Source: an uncultured Akkermansia sp. (lineage in GTDB: Bacteria > Verrucomicrobiota > Verrucomicrobiia > Verrucomicrobiales > Akkermansiaceae). Taken from it: a DNA stretch of 64,000 nt. The stretch covers positions 1-64,000 of the forward strand of contig CALXRG010000013.1 in NCBI GenBank assembly GCA_944390825.1. Reading direction: 5' to 3'. Every line of letters starts with the position of its first letter. Position 1 is the stretch's first letter. The notes beneath the pieces were generated by a model. That model was not told the DNA's origin and searched no databases. It saw only the letters and a program-made list of their open reading frames with translations. Of this stretch, positions 24,835 to 33,389 are shown piece after piece. A program made the position numbers and the translations under genes.

Positions 24835-25527
24835 TCAGGGGTGCTCATCGCTCGGTGTTTCTGCTGCCGGTTCGTCCGCTGATGTGGATTGAGCAGGAGT
24901 GTCCCGCGGGGTGTCTCCCTTGCTCGCCTGACCGTTTGCTTTGCTCGCTTGGTTGCCAGCTTTGTTCGCCTGGCTGTCAGCTTTGTCGCTGGCGGCGCTG
25001 ACCATGAGTTCCCGTCCCATGAAGGGCTGGCCATGCAGTACTTCCGCGGCCCGCTGTGCGTCTTCGAGCTGGTGCATCTCGACGAAGGCGTAGCCCTTGC
25101 TCTTGTAGGTCCGTGTGTTGTAGATGATTTCGACGCTGCGGACGTTGCCAAAGCCTTTGAAGAGGTCTTCCAGCTCGGCTTCTGTGGCCTCGTACGAGAG
25201 GTTGCCTACGTAGAGCCGTGCATTGCGGGTCGGCAGAGTCGACGATGGACGGCGCCTGGGCCGCTGTGCTGCGGGGTTGCCTCCCTGGGTGTTGGCTGCG
25301 ACCGGTCTCTTTTTGCCGGGTTGTTTGTTGGTGCCCTTCCCGGGTGCGGCATCCGGCTCGACTGACTTTTTGCTGAAGCCAAAGAAGGAGAGAATGCGCT
25401 GGAGGAGCGATGGTTTCCTGGCGGGCGCCTTGTCTGCACGCGGCATGCGCTGGCGGCGGTGCCCATGGTTGTTGCGACGGCGGCGGGCACCCTGGCCCTG
25501 CCTGCCTTGCGTGTAATGTTCTGCCAT
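24835..25527 (-). CDS. RRM-domain RNA-binding protein with basic and low-complexity flanks
   Basis: A 230-residue protein with one RNA-recognition motif at about residues 103-183: RNP2 is LYVGNLS and RNP1 is KGYAFVEM, with the aromatic residues present. The N-terminal 100 residues are very basic (RRRRNNHGHRRQR) and Pro/Lys-rich, and the C-terminus has repeated Q-A-N/S-K units followed by an acidic end. Most bacterial RRM proteins are about 80-150 residues, so the flanks are extra. Bacterial RRM proteins are linked to cold adaptation and RNA chaperoning; the target is unknown. Confidence 0.87.
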   Translation of the reverse strand: MAEHYTQGRQGQGARRRRNNHGHRRQRMPRADKAPARKPSLLQRILSFFGFSKKSVEPDAAPGKGTNKQPGKKRPVAANTQGGNPAAQRPRRRPSSTLPTRNARLYVGNLSYEATEAELEDLFKGFGNVRSVEIIYNTRTYKSKGYAFVEMHQLEDAQRAAEVLHGQPFMGRELMVSAASDKADSQANKAGNQASKANGQASKGDTPRDTPAQSTSADEPAAETPSDEHP

Positions 25528-25980
25528 AATGAGTTAATGTGCTGTTCCCGCCCCGCGAGCCGCTCTGACATTCAGCGGCTCTGACATGCGGCGGTATGAG
25601 AGATGGAGATGCGCAGTATCAGAAACGATCCGGACGCGAATATTCCACTGACATCATACAGGAAACATACGCGCTGGCAAGTCTAAAATGCGGCATGGAT
25701 GCCACAATTGCGATTTCTTCTGTTCTGTTGTTTGCGGATAAAGTCTGTCATTTCTGGCGCGTTGTGCATGATTTGGCTTGACGGTGTGAGGGTGATGTGG
25801 CACAGTGGGTGTGCCGTCGGGATCCCCCGGAGGCATGGCTAGAAAACCCCGCCAGGACCGAGAGGTAGCAACGGTATTTAGTCCATGCTTGTCGGGTGTG
25901 GTTCCGGCGGCTTTTTTGTGGCGGTGTGCGTTGCCCAGGGTGGATGAGGATGGATTGGCCCTGACTGCCGGTTTGGTCAT
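25528..25980. other. Intergenic region without a supported gene
   Basis: About 450 bp, more AT-rich than its surroundings. Short open frames exist (for example plus strand 25596-25781) but lack a ribosome-binding site, promoter or recognisable motif. A short direct repeat GCGGCTCTGACAT lies near 25560-25587. TTGACG at about 25779 resembles a -35 box but has a poor -10 partner. No RNA gene was recognised. Confidence 0.5.
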
Positions 25981-26011
25981 ACAAAACCGGCGAACCCTTG
26001 GGTTCGCCGGT
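25981..26011 (-). terminator. Terminator of the beta-galactosidase gene
   Basis: ACCGGCGAACCC (25986-25997) and GGGTTCGCCGGT (26000-26011) form a perfect 12-bp stem. On the minus strand TTTTGT follows, 43 bp after the stop codon. Confidence 0.92.
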
Positions 26012-26053
26012 GAGGAGGAAGATCGCGGATGATTGCGGATGATGGCCGGGGGC

Positions 26054-29000
26054 TTACTCCGTGAGGACGTCCAGCTCCGAGATGGCGGCCGAATCTCCGC
26101 CGTCATGCGCAGAAAGGGCTACCAGCCGGATGAACTTCGCCGCAGCCGGGGCGAAGAAGAGAGCTTCCTGGCGGTCGGCGGTGTTGGCAAAGGTTCCGCG
26201 CGCGACGGGTTCACCCCAGTTTTCGCCATCCATGCTGACGTAGACCTCGTAGTCTTTCACGCGTCCGTTTTTCATGGGGGCACCCTGGTAGACGATGCCT
26301 TTGAGTTTGCGCTCGACTCCCATGTTGATGCGGACGTCATGCGGGAAGCTGGCGACGGTGACGCCCCGCATGGTGTGCCAGAAGGTGTTGGGGTTGCCGT
26401 CCAGGAGGTTGCGGGCGGGGCCGCCTTCCGGCAGCTCGGAGCTGACGTAGTTGATGGAGAAGAAGGCGTTGGGCGGGTACTCGCCGACGATACGCGTGAT
26501 GATCGGGCTGAACTCCGCGATGGCGGCGTAGTCCTCGCCGGCGATCATGGGTTCGACGCATTGTATCTTGACGTATTTGGCGTTCTTGGGTTCGGGCAGG
26601 AAGACGGTCTGCTCGTTGTCCCCGTCTTCCATCTCCAGAGTGCAGGAGGGCAGCTCCGGCCAGGTCTTGCCGTCCACGGAGAAGTAGAAGGCGAGTTTGC
26701 GGACGCGGGAGGCGTTGCGGGCCTGGCGCGGGGTGATGGTGATGCCCCTCAGCTCAGATTCGACGCCAAGGTCGATGACAACTTCGTGCGGGTATTTGGC
26801 GGCGGGTTCGTGCCACTCGGAGTGCCAGTAGGTGTCGCGCCGGCCATCGATGAGGCTCCAGGGCAATTCGCTGCGTCCGGAGGTGCTGGAGCAGGAGACG
26901 ATGCGCAGGAGGTTGTCCGGTCTCCAGGTGTCAAAGTGCTGGAGCACATAGGCGGAGTCCAGCCCGGCTTCGGAGCTGGCCCAGGCGCGGATGTAGCCTT
27001 CTTCACGCTGCAGGAAGGGCTGCGTGTAGATGGTGGGTGTGCCGTCCGGCAGAATCATGTGGATGACGGCATCGCGCGTGGCACAGGAGGCCTCCACGTA
27101 GCCGGCGGCGTCGCGAGAGAGGGTGACGGCTCCCGTCAGCGGCAGGGCCTTGCGGCCAATGTCGGCGGGTTTATCGCCCGGGAGAAGGGGACGCAGGGAG
27201 AAGACGACGGTGGTCGGGCTGCTGCGCGGGATGTCGCGCTCCAGAGGCAGCGGGCCGCAGGAGGCTCCGCCCAGTCCCAGTGTGAGCGTGTCGACGGAGA
27301 GGACGGTGGCGTGGGCCGGTTTGATTTCCTCGGGGTGGGGGGCGTCGAAGATAGCCTGGGACGTGAAGGGCAGGGCGGAGAAGTTGACGCTGTGATCTGT
27401 GGTGGCGGCGACGAGAAGGCCGACGCCGGTGTCATCGGTCACGGCGACCCACTGGGTGTCCATGCGGTTGCCCATTTCCATGGGGCGCGGATACCGCTCG
27501 ACCATGTCGGTGACTTTGCATTTGTAGATGCCAATGGGTGAGCCGGCTTTGCGATCCGGATAGTTTTCGCCGGGGCCGCGCCCAAGCCACTCGACGTTGC
27601 TGAAGCGCTCCGGCAGCATGAGGGTGTAGCCGAGCTTGGGCAGGACGATGTCTTCCTGGCTGGGGACGACGCCGGCCTGGACGCTGATGTAGCCGTTGGG
27701 CATGATGGTGTAGACCATCTGCGTGGTGTACTTGAAGCTCTTTTCGGCGATGGGGCCCTGGTCTTCAATCTCGAAGTGGCCTTTGTCGTACTCCAGGCTG
27801 TCGAGGGATTCCTTGCGGATGCCCTGGCTGGTGATGTCGCAGGAGACGCGCACAACACCGTTGTCGAGGCGTTCGACCAGCAGCGGGGAGGCGACGTGGT
27901 GCATGTTGCGCATGCCGTTGCTCAGCCATTGGTTCATGGCCCACTTGTCGTTGGCCAGGGGGGCTCGGAAGGAGTTGAGGTGCAGGGTGGCTTTCTCGCC
28001 GATGATCTGCTGGCCGTTGACGATGTAATTCTTCAGGCCGCCGGTGGCTTTGTCGATGCACAGCGAGAAGGCTGAGCCGATGATGAGCATCTGGCCGTCC
28101 TGGTTGCGGACTTCCAGCGGTGTTTCGCCGTTGAGCGTCATCAGCTGGCTCTTGGCGTTGAAGCCTGTGATGTTTTCAGGGAGGGCCAGTTGCTCGGTGG
28201 CAACGACGTAGCCTTTCTCAGCCCAGTTGGTGTTGTCGCGGAGCTTCAGACTGATGTTGAGGTAGTAGAGGCGGTCGCGATGCACCTGGTCGAGCTTGAG
28301 GTGGCTTTTGGGTATTTCGAGGCGCACGGTTTCCAGCGGCCCGGCGGTGACGGAGAAGTTGCCGGTTGCGACGGTGGTGTTGCCTTCTTCGGCGAATTCC
28401 CAGCTGCCGTCGTAGTCGCTCAGGTTGGTAAAGAGATTTTTGTTGCGGATGGCGACGACGATGCTCTTGCCGTCTTTCGACTCGCCTTCAAGCGAGAAGC
28501 CGACGTTTTGCTGCACTTTGCGGATTTCGCTGTAGAGCGGGGTCGGGGTGCGGTCGCTGTAGATGACGCCCTTGATGCAGAAGATGCCGTCATTCGGGAA
28601 CTCGCCGTGGTCACCGCCGTAGCTTTGGCGAATGACGGTACGGCCATCCGGCAGGGTGACTTGCTGGTCGTAGCTCTGGTGAATCCATTCCCAGATGCCG
28701 CCACCGATGATGGAGTCGCTCGATTCAATGGCTTCCCAGTAGTCCGCCAGGTTGCCCATGGCGTTGCAGAGGATGTGCGCGTACTCGGAGATGTACCAGG
28801 GTTTTTCCAGCTTGCGGGCGGCGATTTCGCGGGCCCAGTTGACGCTGGGATACTGGTTGGAGTGGAGGTCGGCGAGATCGTTGTTGCGCTCATACTGGGT
28901 GAGGCGGGAGGGATCCCGCTGCTTGATCCAGTCCCGCACTGCCTTGAAGTTATCACCGGGACCGGCTTCGTTGCCGTAGGACCAGATGACGACGCAGGGG

Positions 29001-30475
29001 TGGTTTTTGCTCTGCTCGACCATGTTTTTGTTGCGCCAGACGTGCTGGGCTTTCCACTGCTGCGGGTGGGAAAGCGAGAGCTCGCCGTAGTAATAGCCGT
29101 GGGATTCGATGTTGGCTTCGTCGCACACGTAGATGCCCAGCTCGTCGCAGAGTTCGTAGAAGTAGGCGGGCTGCGGGTAGTGGGAGTTGCGGATGTGGTT
29201 GATGTTGGCCCGCTTCATCAGGATGAGTTCCTCCCGGCATTCCTCACGGGTGACGGTGTGGCCGTTGGCGTGCTGGCTCTCATGGCGGTTGACGCCTTTG
29301 AGTTTGACGGGCATGCCGTTGACCAGGAAGCGGCCGCCCAGAAGTTTCACGTCCCGGAAGCCGATCTTTTTGGAAATGACCTCCGTTACCTCGCCTTTGG
29401 CGTTGCGCAGGTTGAGGATGAGCCGGTAGAGGTTCGGTTTTTCAGCACTCCAGAGGGCGGGGTGTTGAATGGTGGCTGCCAGGGTGAGTTTGGCTTGTTT
29501 GTCGGCCGCAACTTCCCTGGGGGCATTGCCCTGTGGGGTCAGTGCGGCAACTTCCGTCCCGTCGGGCGCAAGCAGTTGCCCGTCGATGCTGAAGGCAGCC
29601 TGCTGGCCGCTGCGGTTGCTGATGTCGACATCGATCACGAGATCGCTTTTGCTGTAGTCACTCGTGCCGTCTTGCTTCTGCGGGAAGTTGGTGTGGACAA
29701 AGAAGTCCTGCACAAGGACGGTGGGCCTGCTGTAGACTGAGACGTCACGGAAGATGCCCGAGAGGCGCCACATGTCCTGGCATTCCAGGTAGGTGCCGTC
29801 GCTGTAGCGGTAGACTTCCGCGGCGATGACGTTCTTGCCGGGGTGGACGTACTTGGTGATGTCAAAGATGGCGGCGGTGCGGCTGTCCTTGGAGAAGCCG
29901 ACCTTCTGGCCGTTGATGAACAGGTAGAAGAAGGAATCCACCCCGTCGAACTGGACGAAGATCTGCCGGCCATCCCAGCTGGCGGGGATGTCGAAGTCCC
30001 GGCGGTAGGAACCGACGGCGTTCGGCTCAGTTTTTGGGCAGGTATACTGCTGTTCGATTTCGGTGGTGGGTTTGGACATGACGCGTGGCCAGTCGCGCAC
30101 GATGGTGTAGCGCTGGTTGCTGTAGATGGGGATGCCGTAGCCGCGCATCTGCCAGCAGCTGGGGACATCAATGGTGGCCCATCCGCTCACATCGGTTTCG
30201 GGTTTGTAGAAGTCAACCGGGCGTTTCGAGGGCTCGGGCGCCCAGTGGAACTTCCAGTCACCATTGAGCGAGAAGCGGTAGGACGAGTCCTCCGGCTTGC
30301 CTTTCAGCGCTTCGTCCCGCGTGGCAAACGGTACAAAAAAAGCGCGTGCCTCCTCGCGTCCCTGACTGAGATTTTCGGGATTCTCCCAGTCGGGGTGGGG
30401 GGTGTATGCCTCTTGGCCGAATACCAGCGCTCCGCCCAAGGCGATGGCTGCTGTCATGGTCTTTACTACGCTCAT
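26054..30475 (-). CDS. Secreted GH2 beta-galactosidase with two F5/8C-type modules
   Basis: Retaining beta-galactosidase of 1473 residues. The N-terminus (MSVVKTMTAAIALGGALVFG) is a signal peptide. Next come the sugar-binding and Ig-like domains, then the TIM barrel with acid/base Glu503 in WSYGNEAGPG and nucleophile Glu564 in WYISEYAH, then the Bgal small-chain-like domain. Two C-terminal discoidin-like modules follow (about 1170-1320 and 1330-1470), probably carbohydrate-binding CBM32-type. A likely role is release of galactose from mucin or plant glycans outside the cytoplasm. No SusCD-like genes lie beside it. Confidence 0.93.
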   Translation of the reverse strand: MSVVKTMTAAIALGGALVFGQEAYTPHPDWENPENLSQGREEARAFFVPFATRDEALKGKPEDSSYRFSLNGDWKFHWAPEPSKRPVDFYKPETDVSGWATIDVPSCWQMRGYGIPIYSNQRYTIVRDWPRVMSKPTTEIEQQYTCPKTEPNAVGSYRRDFDIPASWDGRQIFVQFDGVDSFFYLFINGQKVGFSKDSRTAAIFDITKYVHPGKNVIAAEVYRYSDGTYLECQDMWRLSGIFRDVSVYSRPTVLVQDFFVHTNFPQKQDGTSDYSKSDLVIDVDISNRSGQQAAFSIDGQLLAPDGTEVAALTPQGNAPREVAADKQAKLTLAATIQHPALWSAEKPNLYRLILNLRNAKGEVTEVISKKIGFRDVKLLGGRFLVNGMPVKLKGVNRHESQHANGHTVTREECREELILMKRANINHIRNSHYPQPAYFYELCDELGIYVCDEANIESHGYYYGELSLSHPQQWKAQHVWRNKNMVEQSKNHPCVVIWSYGNEAGPGDNFKAVRDWIKQRDPSRLTQYERNNDLADLHSNQYPSVNWAREIAARKLEKPWYISEYAHILCNAMGNLADYWEAIESSDSIIGGGIWEWIHQSYDQQVTLPDGRTVIRQSYGGDHGEFPNDGIFCIKGVIYSDRTPTPLYSEIRKVQQNVGFSLEGESKDGKSIVVAIRNKNLFTNLSDYDGSWEFAEEGNTTVATGNFSVTAGPLETVRLEIPKSHLKLDQVHRDRLYYLNISLKLRDNTNWAEKGYVVATEQLALPENITGFNAKSQLMTLNGETPLEVRNQDGQMLIIGSAFSLCIDKATGGLKNYIVNGQQIIGEKATLHLNSFRAPLANDKWAMNQWLSNGMRNMHHVASPLLVERLDNGVVRVSCDITSQGIRKESLDSLEYDKGHFEIEDQGPIAEKSFKYTTQMVYTIMPNGYISVQAGVVPSQEDIVLPKLGYTLMLPERFSNVEWLGRGPGENYPDRKAGSPIGIYKCKVTDMVERYPRPMEMGNRMDTQWVAVTDDTGVGLLVAATTDHSVNFSALPFTSQAIFDAPHPEEIKPAHATVLSVDTLTLGLGGASCGPLPLERDIPRSSPTTVVFSLRPLLPGDKPADIGRKALPLTGAVTLSRDAAGYVEASCATRDAVIHMILPDGTPTIYTQPFLQREEGYIRAWASSEAGLDSAYVLQHFDTWRPDNLLRIVSCSSTSGRSELPWSLIDGRRDTYWHSEWHEPAAKYPHEVVIDLGVESELRGITITPRQARNASRVRKLAFYFSVDGKTWPELPSCTLEMEDGDNEQTVFLPEPKNAKYVKIQCVEPMIAGEDYAAIAEFSPIITRIVGEYPPNAFFSINYVSSELPEGGPARNLLDGNPNTFWHTMRGVTVASFPHDVRINMGVERKLKGIVYQGAPMKNGRVKDYEVYVSMDGENWGEPVARGTFANTADRQEALFFAPAAAKFIRLVALSAHDGGDSAAISELDVLTE

Positions 30476-30484
30476 ATGTGATTA

Positions 30485-30513
30485 GTACTAGCAGAATGTC
30501 AATCTTCTTTCAA
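30485..30513 (-). promoter_or_regulatory. Promoter of the beta-galactosidase gene, short leader
   Basis: On the minus strand TTGAAA (30513-30508), 17 bp, TAGTAC (30490-30485), nine bases before the ATG at 30475. TAGTACTA, an 8-bp palindrome, overlaps the -10 box. A TTGACA also occurs within the spacer. Confidence 0.5.
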
Positions 30514-30612
30514 GAAAAAAGCAAAAACGCTCCTGTTTCACGGAAAAAGCGGAAAAAGCGGAAAAGACGCCAGCAAAGCCCGATGCCGTCAGGCGTGAGC
30601 CGGGCCGCTGAA

Positions 30613-31743
30613 TCATCCGAGCTGGCGGAGCCAGTCTGTGTAGATGCGCGGGTCGATTTCGCTGGGGCGGATTTCGGAGCGCAGACTCCAGAAGACCGCT
30701 GTGTGGAGGACGGGGATGCCGCAGGTGTTGAGGTGGGCGTCAATGGCGGCTTTGTGAGCAAGGACGCCTTCGCGGGTGCGGCTGTGGACAACTCCCATGA
30801 TCTGCGCCCCTCCAAAGATGCTGCCGCCACTGCGCCAGTAGCAGTGCGTCATGCAGAGGTGGCGGCCGCACTCGGCTCCGGCGCGTTCTTCCATGCCTTC
30901 GGGTACCGCCCAGTGGAAGAGGCCGCTGGCTCCGGTGCCTGCAACCTGGTGGTTGCTGCGGTGGGTGTGATCCAGAAAGGTGGCAAAGCGGCCGATGAGG
31001 TGGCGGGCGTCCAGCTCGGCGGCGATGCTGTTGAATTGGTCGGGCGCCAGGCCGATGGCCCTGGCGCGGGTGTTCCAGGGTTCTGGGCAGAATTCGTCCG
31101 GTTGGAGGCTTTCTTTGAGCGCGAGCAGAACCTGCCACTCCCGTTCGGTGAGGTGGGGGCGGGCGGGGCGCTGCATCGTTGGCAGCGTATCGGTTTTGTC
31201 TCCGGGGCGCAGCCCTGCCCGGCGTACGTGCCCGACGCTGAGAGCAAACATGCCGACAACGGGCAGCGGAGCAAAGTCCTCTGCCCCAATATGCCGGGCC
31301 AGCAGGGAGCAGTGGCTGCCAATGGTGCCGCAGCCAACCGGGACTTTGACGGTGGTCCAGAGGCGGTAGTCAGCCCCCGGAGCCGTGCGGTCCGATGCTT
31401 CCCGTATGACGACGTGACCGGTGAAGGGGTCGTTGTCCCGCAGCCAGGCATAGGCTTCTTCCAGACGGGGTTCAGGGAGTTTCCAGGCGACGAGGGCACC
31501 CTCTGCCAGGCTGGTGGAGAGGAGTGTTTGGCGCACGCGGCGGACGGTGCCGGACGCCACCATGGCTTTCAGCCTGGCGATGACCTCCCCTTCCGGCAGT
31601 CCGCAGCCTTGGGAGATAGCGAGGAAGGGCCGCGGATGGAAGCCCGTGACGCAGTCCTCTGCAACGGCGAGAAGTGCCCGGTTGGCGGGGTCTGTGATGT
31701 CGGCGGAAGGGAATTGGGTGCCTTGGCCGGGCATGGTGCTCAT
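30613..31743 (-). CDS. Fused AhbA/AhbB-like (siroheme decarboxylase family) protein
   Basis: A 376-residue protein with two Lrp/AsnC-like halves. The first half has a winged helix with TGFHPRPFLAISQGCGLPE and ASGTVRRV, resembling the RPF/Y-A and G-x-I-R-R signatures of siroheme decarboxylase, then HVVIRE and YRLWTTVKV. The second has REWQVLLALKESLQPDEF, FHWAVPEGMEERAG, MTHCYWRSGG and SEIRPSEI, matching AhbB-like motifs. Known enzymes use separate AhbA and AhbB chains to decarboxylate siroheme in the alternative heme pathway. No other heme gene is nearby. It could instead be a regulator. It follows ispE by 7 bp. Confidence 0.65.
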   Translation of the reverse strand: MSTMPGQGTQFPSADITDPANRALLAVAEDCVTGFHPRPFLAISQGCGLPEGEVIARLKAMVASGTVRRVRQTLLSTSLAEGALVAWKLPEPRLEEAYAWLRDNDPFTGHVVIREASDRTAPGADYRLWTTVKVPVGCGTIGSHCSLLARHIGAEDFAPLPVVGMFALSVGHVRRAGLRPGDKTDTLPTMQRPARPHLTEREWQVLLALKESLQPDEFCPEPWNTRARAIGLAPDQFNSIAAELDARHLIGRFATFLDHTHRSNHQVAGTGASGLFHWAVPEGMEERAGAECGRHLCMTHCYWRSGGSIFGGAQIMGVVHSRTREGVLAHKAAIDAHLNTCGIPVLHTAVFWSLRSEIRPSEIDPRIYTDWLRQLG

Positions 31744-31750
31744 CGGTCGG

Positions 31751-33238
31751 TCAGGTGAGTTCGTATTCCATTTTTGCCAGGTTGTATTCGGCGGCTTGCT
31801 GCTTCCTCCTGGCTTCAATTTCGGCTTCCAGCAGCGCACCGTATTCGACCAGTCGGGCGGGTTTGCGCCCGCGACGCTTAACGTCGGGATCCAGTCCGTC
31901 GGCCAGCAGGGCTTCTTTGGTGGCGGCTATGCGCCGGTTGAGTTCTTCGACTTCCTGACGTGCTGCCGCCACGGTTTTTTCTGCTTCGATGATGGCCGCG
32001 GGTTTGCGTCCTTTGCGTTTGCTGCCGGGACCACCAGAGCGCAGAGCCGATGCTTTATGTTTTGGCCCGCACTCCTGAGACCTGGGGGCACCGGGGGCTT
32101 TGTCCTCTGGTGCTGCCGCTGAACAAACGCAGGGCGGAACAGGTTGGAGCCGGGGCGAGGGTGTCTCTGACTCCTCCGGTTCCGGGGTCTGAGGAACCTG
32201 GGGGGCCGGCGAATCATGCTGTTCCGGAGAGAATACGAGGTTATCGCTGGCCGCTGCAGGCGAGCTGTCCGCGCCGTTTGCTGCCGAGTCCCCGATTCCG
32301 GCCGCGTTGTCGGTTTCTGCCGGGGAGGAGAGGGCCGGTGCGTCGGGCTGTACATGCTCCGCAGTCCGGGCATACGGTGCGTACAGGCTGTCATCCGGCA
32401 GGGGCGGGTTGACAGTGCCGCAGTAGGTGTAGAGCGTGGGATCAAGTTCCGTCCGCGCGGCTTCGGCGATGATTTTGGCTTGCTCCAAGGTGTGGGTCAG
32501 TGCAAAGATGGTGGACCCTGAGCCGCTCATCATCGCCGCGCGAACCCCGTTTTGCCGCAGCAGCCAGGATTTGATGATGCCAAGGAAAGGGAACTTGGCA
32601 AAGACGGGGCGCTCCAGGTCGTTGACCAGTTCGATGCCGTCGACTTTCTGGGTGCCGTAGGGCAGGCCTTTCATGCGCCGGGCGTAGTGGATGCCGCTGT
32701 ATGCTTCTGCCGTAGCGATGCCGAATGTCGGCTTGAGCAGGACGATAGGACTGCTCCATGTCGCATGCCCGGCTACCGGAGTCACGATTTCTCCGCGACC
32801 GGTGCAGTGGCTCAGGACAGGATTGAGAAAGAAAGGAACGTCGCTGCCGATGCGAGCCGCCATGGCCGAGAGTTCGGTCAGGTCAAATCCCGTACCCAGT
32901 TCGGCGTTAAGTGCCAGCAGGGTCGTGGCGGCATCGCTGCTGCCACCGCCCAGCCCCGCCCCGTGGGGAACGCGTTTGCGAAGGGTGATCTTCTTTTTGA
33001 CCGCGCGACCGTAGACGCCTTCAAACTCGCGCACGGCCTTCATCGCCAGATTGCTGTCGTCCGTCGGCACACCAGGCGCGTCGCAGAGCAGGCTCAGGCT
33101 GCGGGATTTGTCTATTTCCAGTTCGTCCGCCAAGTCAAGGCGGGCCATGAGCAGGTCCACCTCGTGGAATCCGTCGTCGCGCTTGCCGAGGATGCGCAGT
33201 GATAGATTGACTTTTGCCGGAGCCGCGTATGTCGTCAT
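31751..33238 (-). CDS. ispE: 4-diphosphocytidyl-2-C-methyl-D-erythritol kinase with a C-terminal extension
   Basis: GHMP kinase of the MEP isoprenoid pathway. Residues 1-275 are a complete IspE: PAKVNLSLRILGKRDDGFH, the ATP loop PHGAGLGGGSSDAA (91-104), and MSGSGSTIFAL (237-247). Residues about 280-405 are a Pro/Ser/Ala-rich linker. Residues 407-495 carry two AT-hook-like motifs, KRKGRKP and KRRGRKP, around coiled-coil helices rich in Glu and Ala. Ordinary IspE is about 290 residues. The ATG at 33238 lies six bases past the -10 box. The AhbA/B-like gene follows in the same operon. Confidence 0.9.
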   Translation of the reverse strand: MTTYAAPAKVNLSLRILGKRDDGFHEVDLLMARLDLADELEIDKSRSLSLLCDAPGVPTDDSNLAMKAVREFEGVYGRAVKKKITLRKRVPHGAGLGGGSSDAATTLLALNAELGTGFDLTELSAMAARIGSDVPFFLNPVLSHCTGRGEIVTPVAGHATWSSPIVLLKPTFGIATAEAYSGIHYARRMKGLPYGTQKVDGIELVNDLERPVFAKFPFLGIIKSWLLRQNGVRAAMMSGSGSTIFALTHTLEQAKIIAEAARTELDPTLYTYCGTVNPPLPDDSLYAPYARTAEHVQPDAPALSSPAETDNAAGIGDSAANGADSSPAAASDNLVFSPEQHDSPAPQVPQTPEPEESETPSPRLQPVPPCVCSAAAPEDKAPGAPRSQECGPKHKASALRSGGPGSKRKGRKPAAIIEAEKTVAAARQEVEELNRRIAATKEALLADGLDPDVKRRGRKPARLVEYGALLEAEIEARRKQQAAEYNLAKMEYELT

Positions 33239-33244
33239 GCGCGT

Positions 33245-33273
33245 AGTGTACACAAAATTGCCCCAAGCGTCAA
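33245..33273 (-). promoter_or_regulatory. Promoter of ispE, predicted leaderless
   Basis: On the minus strand TTGACG (33273-33268), 17 bp, TACACT (33250-33245), then six bases to the ATG at 33238. GTGTACAC, an 8-bp palindrome, overlaps the -10 box. Confidence 0.7.
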
Positions 33274-33355
33274 CTCCTTGCGAGGACTCTGGTGGCGCTA
33301 TGCCGCAGAATCCGCCGCCGAGGCCAAAAAACTGCTTCCCGATGCAAGATTAGTC

Positions 33356-33382
33356 TTGCAAAAACGGCTCGCACAGTATAGT
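33356..33382 (+). promoter_or_regulatory. Promoter of guaB, predicted leaderless
   Basis: A clear -10 box TATAGT (33377-33382) lies seven bases before the ATG at 33390. The -35 is weak: TTGCAA (33356-33361) with 15 bp spacing is the best choice. Confidence 0.5.
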
Positions 33383-33389
33383 CTCGCCT

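Noticed and set aside
25560..25600. Possible CRISPR-like repeat near the RRM gene
   Set aside because: There are only two copies of a 13-bp direct repeat, no regular spacers and no cas genes.
25596..25781. 61-residue open frame in the RRM/beta-galactosidase spacer
   Set aside because: It lacks an SD, promoter and recognisable motif, and begins within a short direct repeat. The region is AT-rich spacer, so the frame is likely chance.
28190..29740. 516-residue plus-strand frame inside the beta-galactosidase gene
   Set aside because: It is the mirror frame of the GH2 gene, Val/Ala/Gly-rich, with no domain and no start signals.
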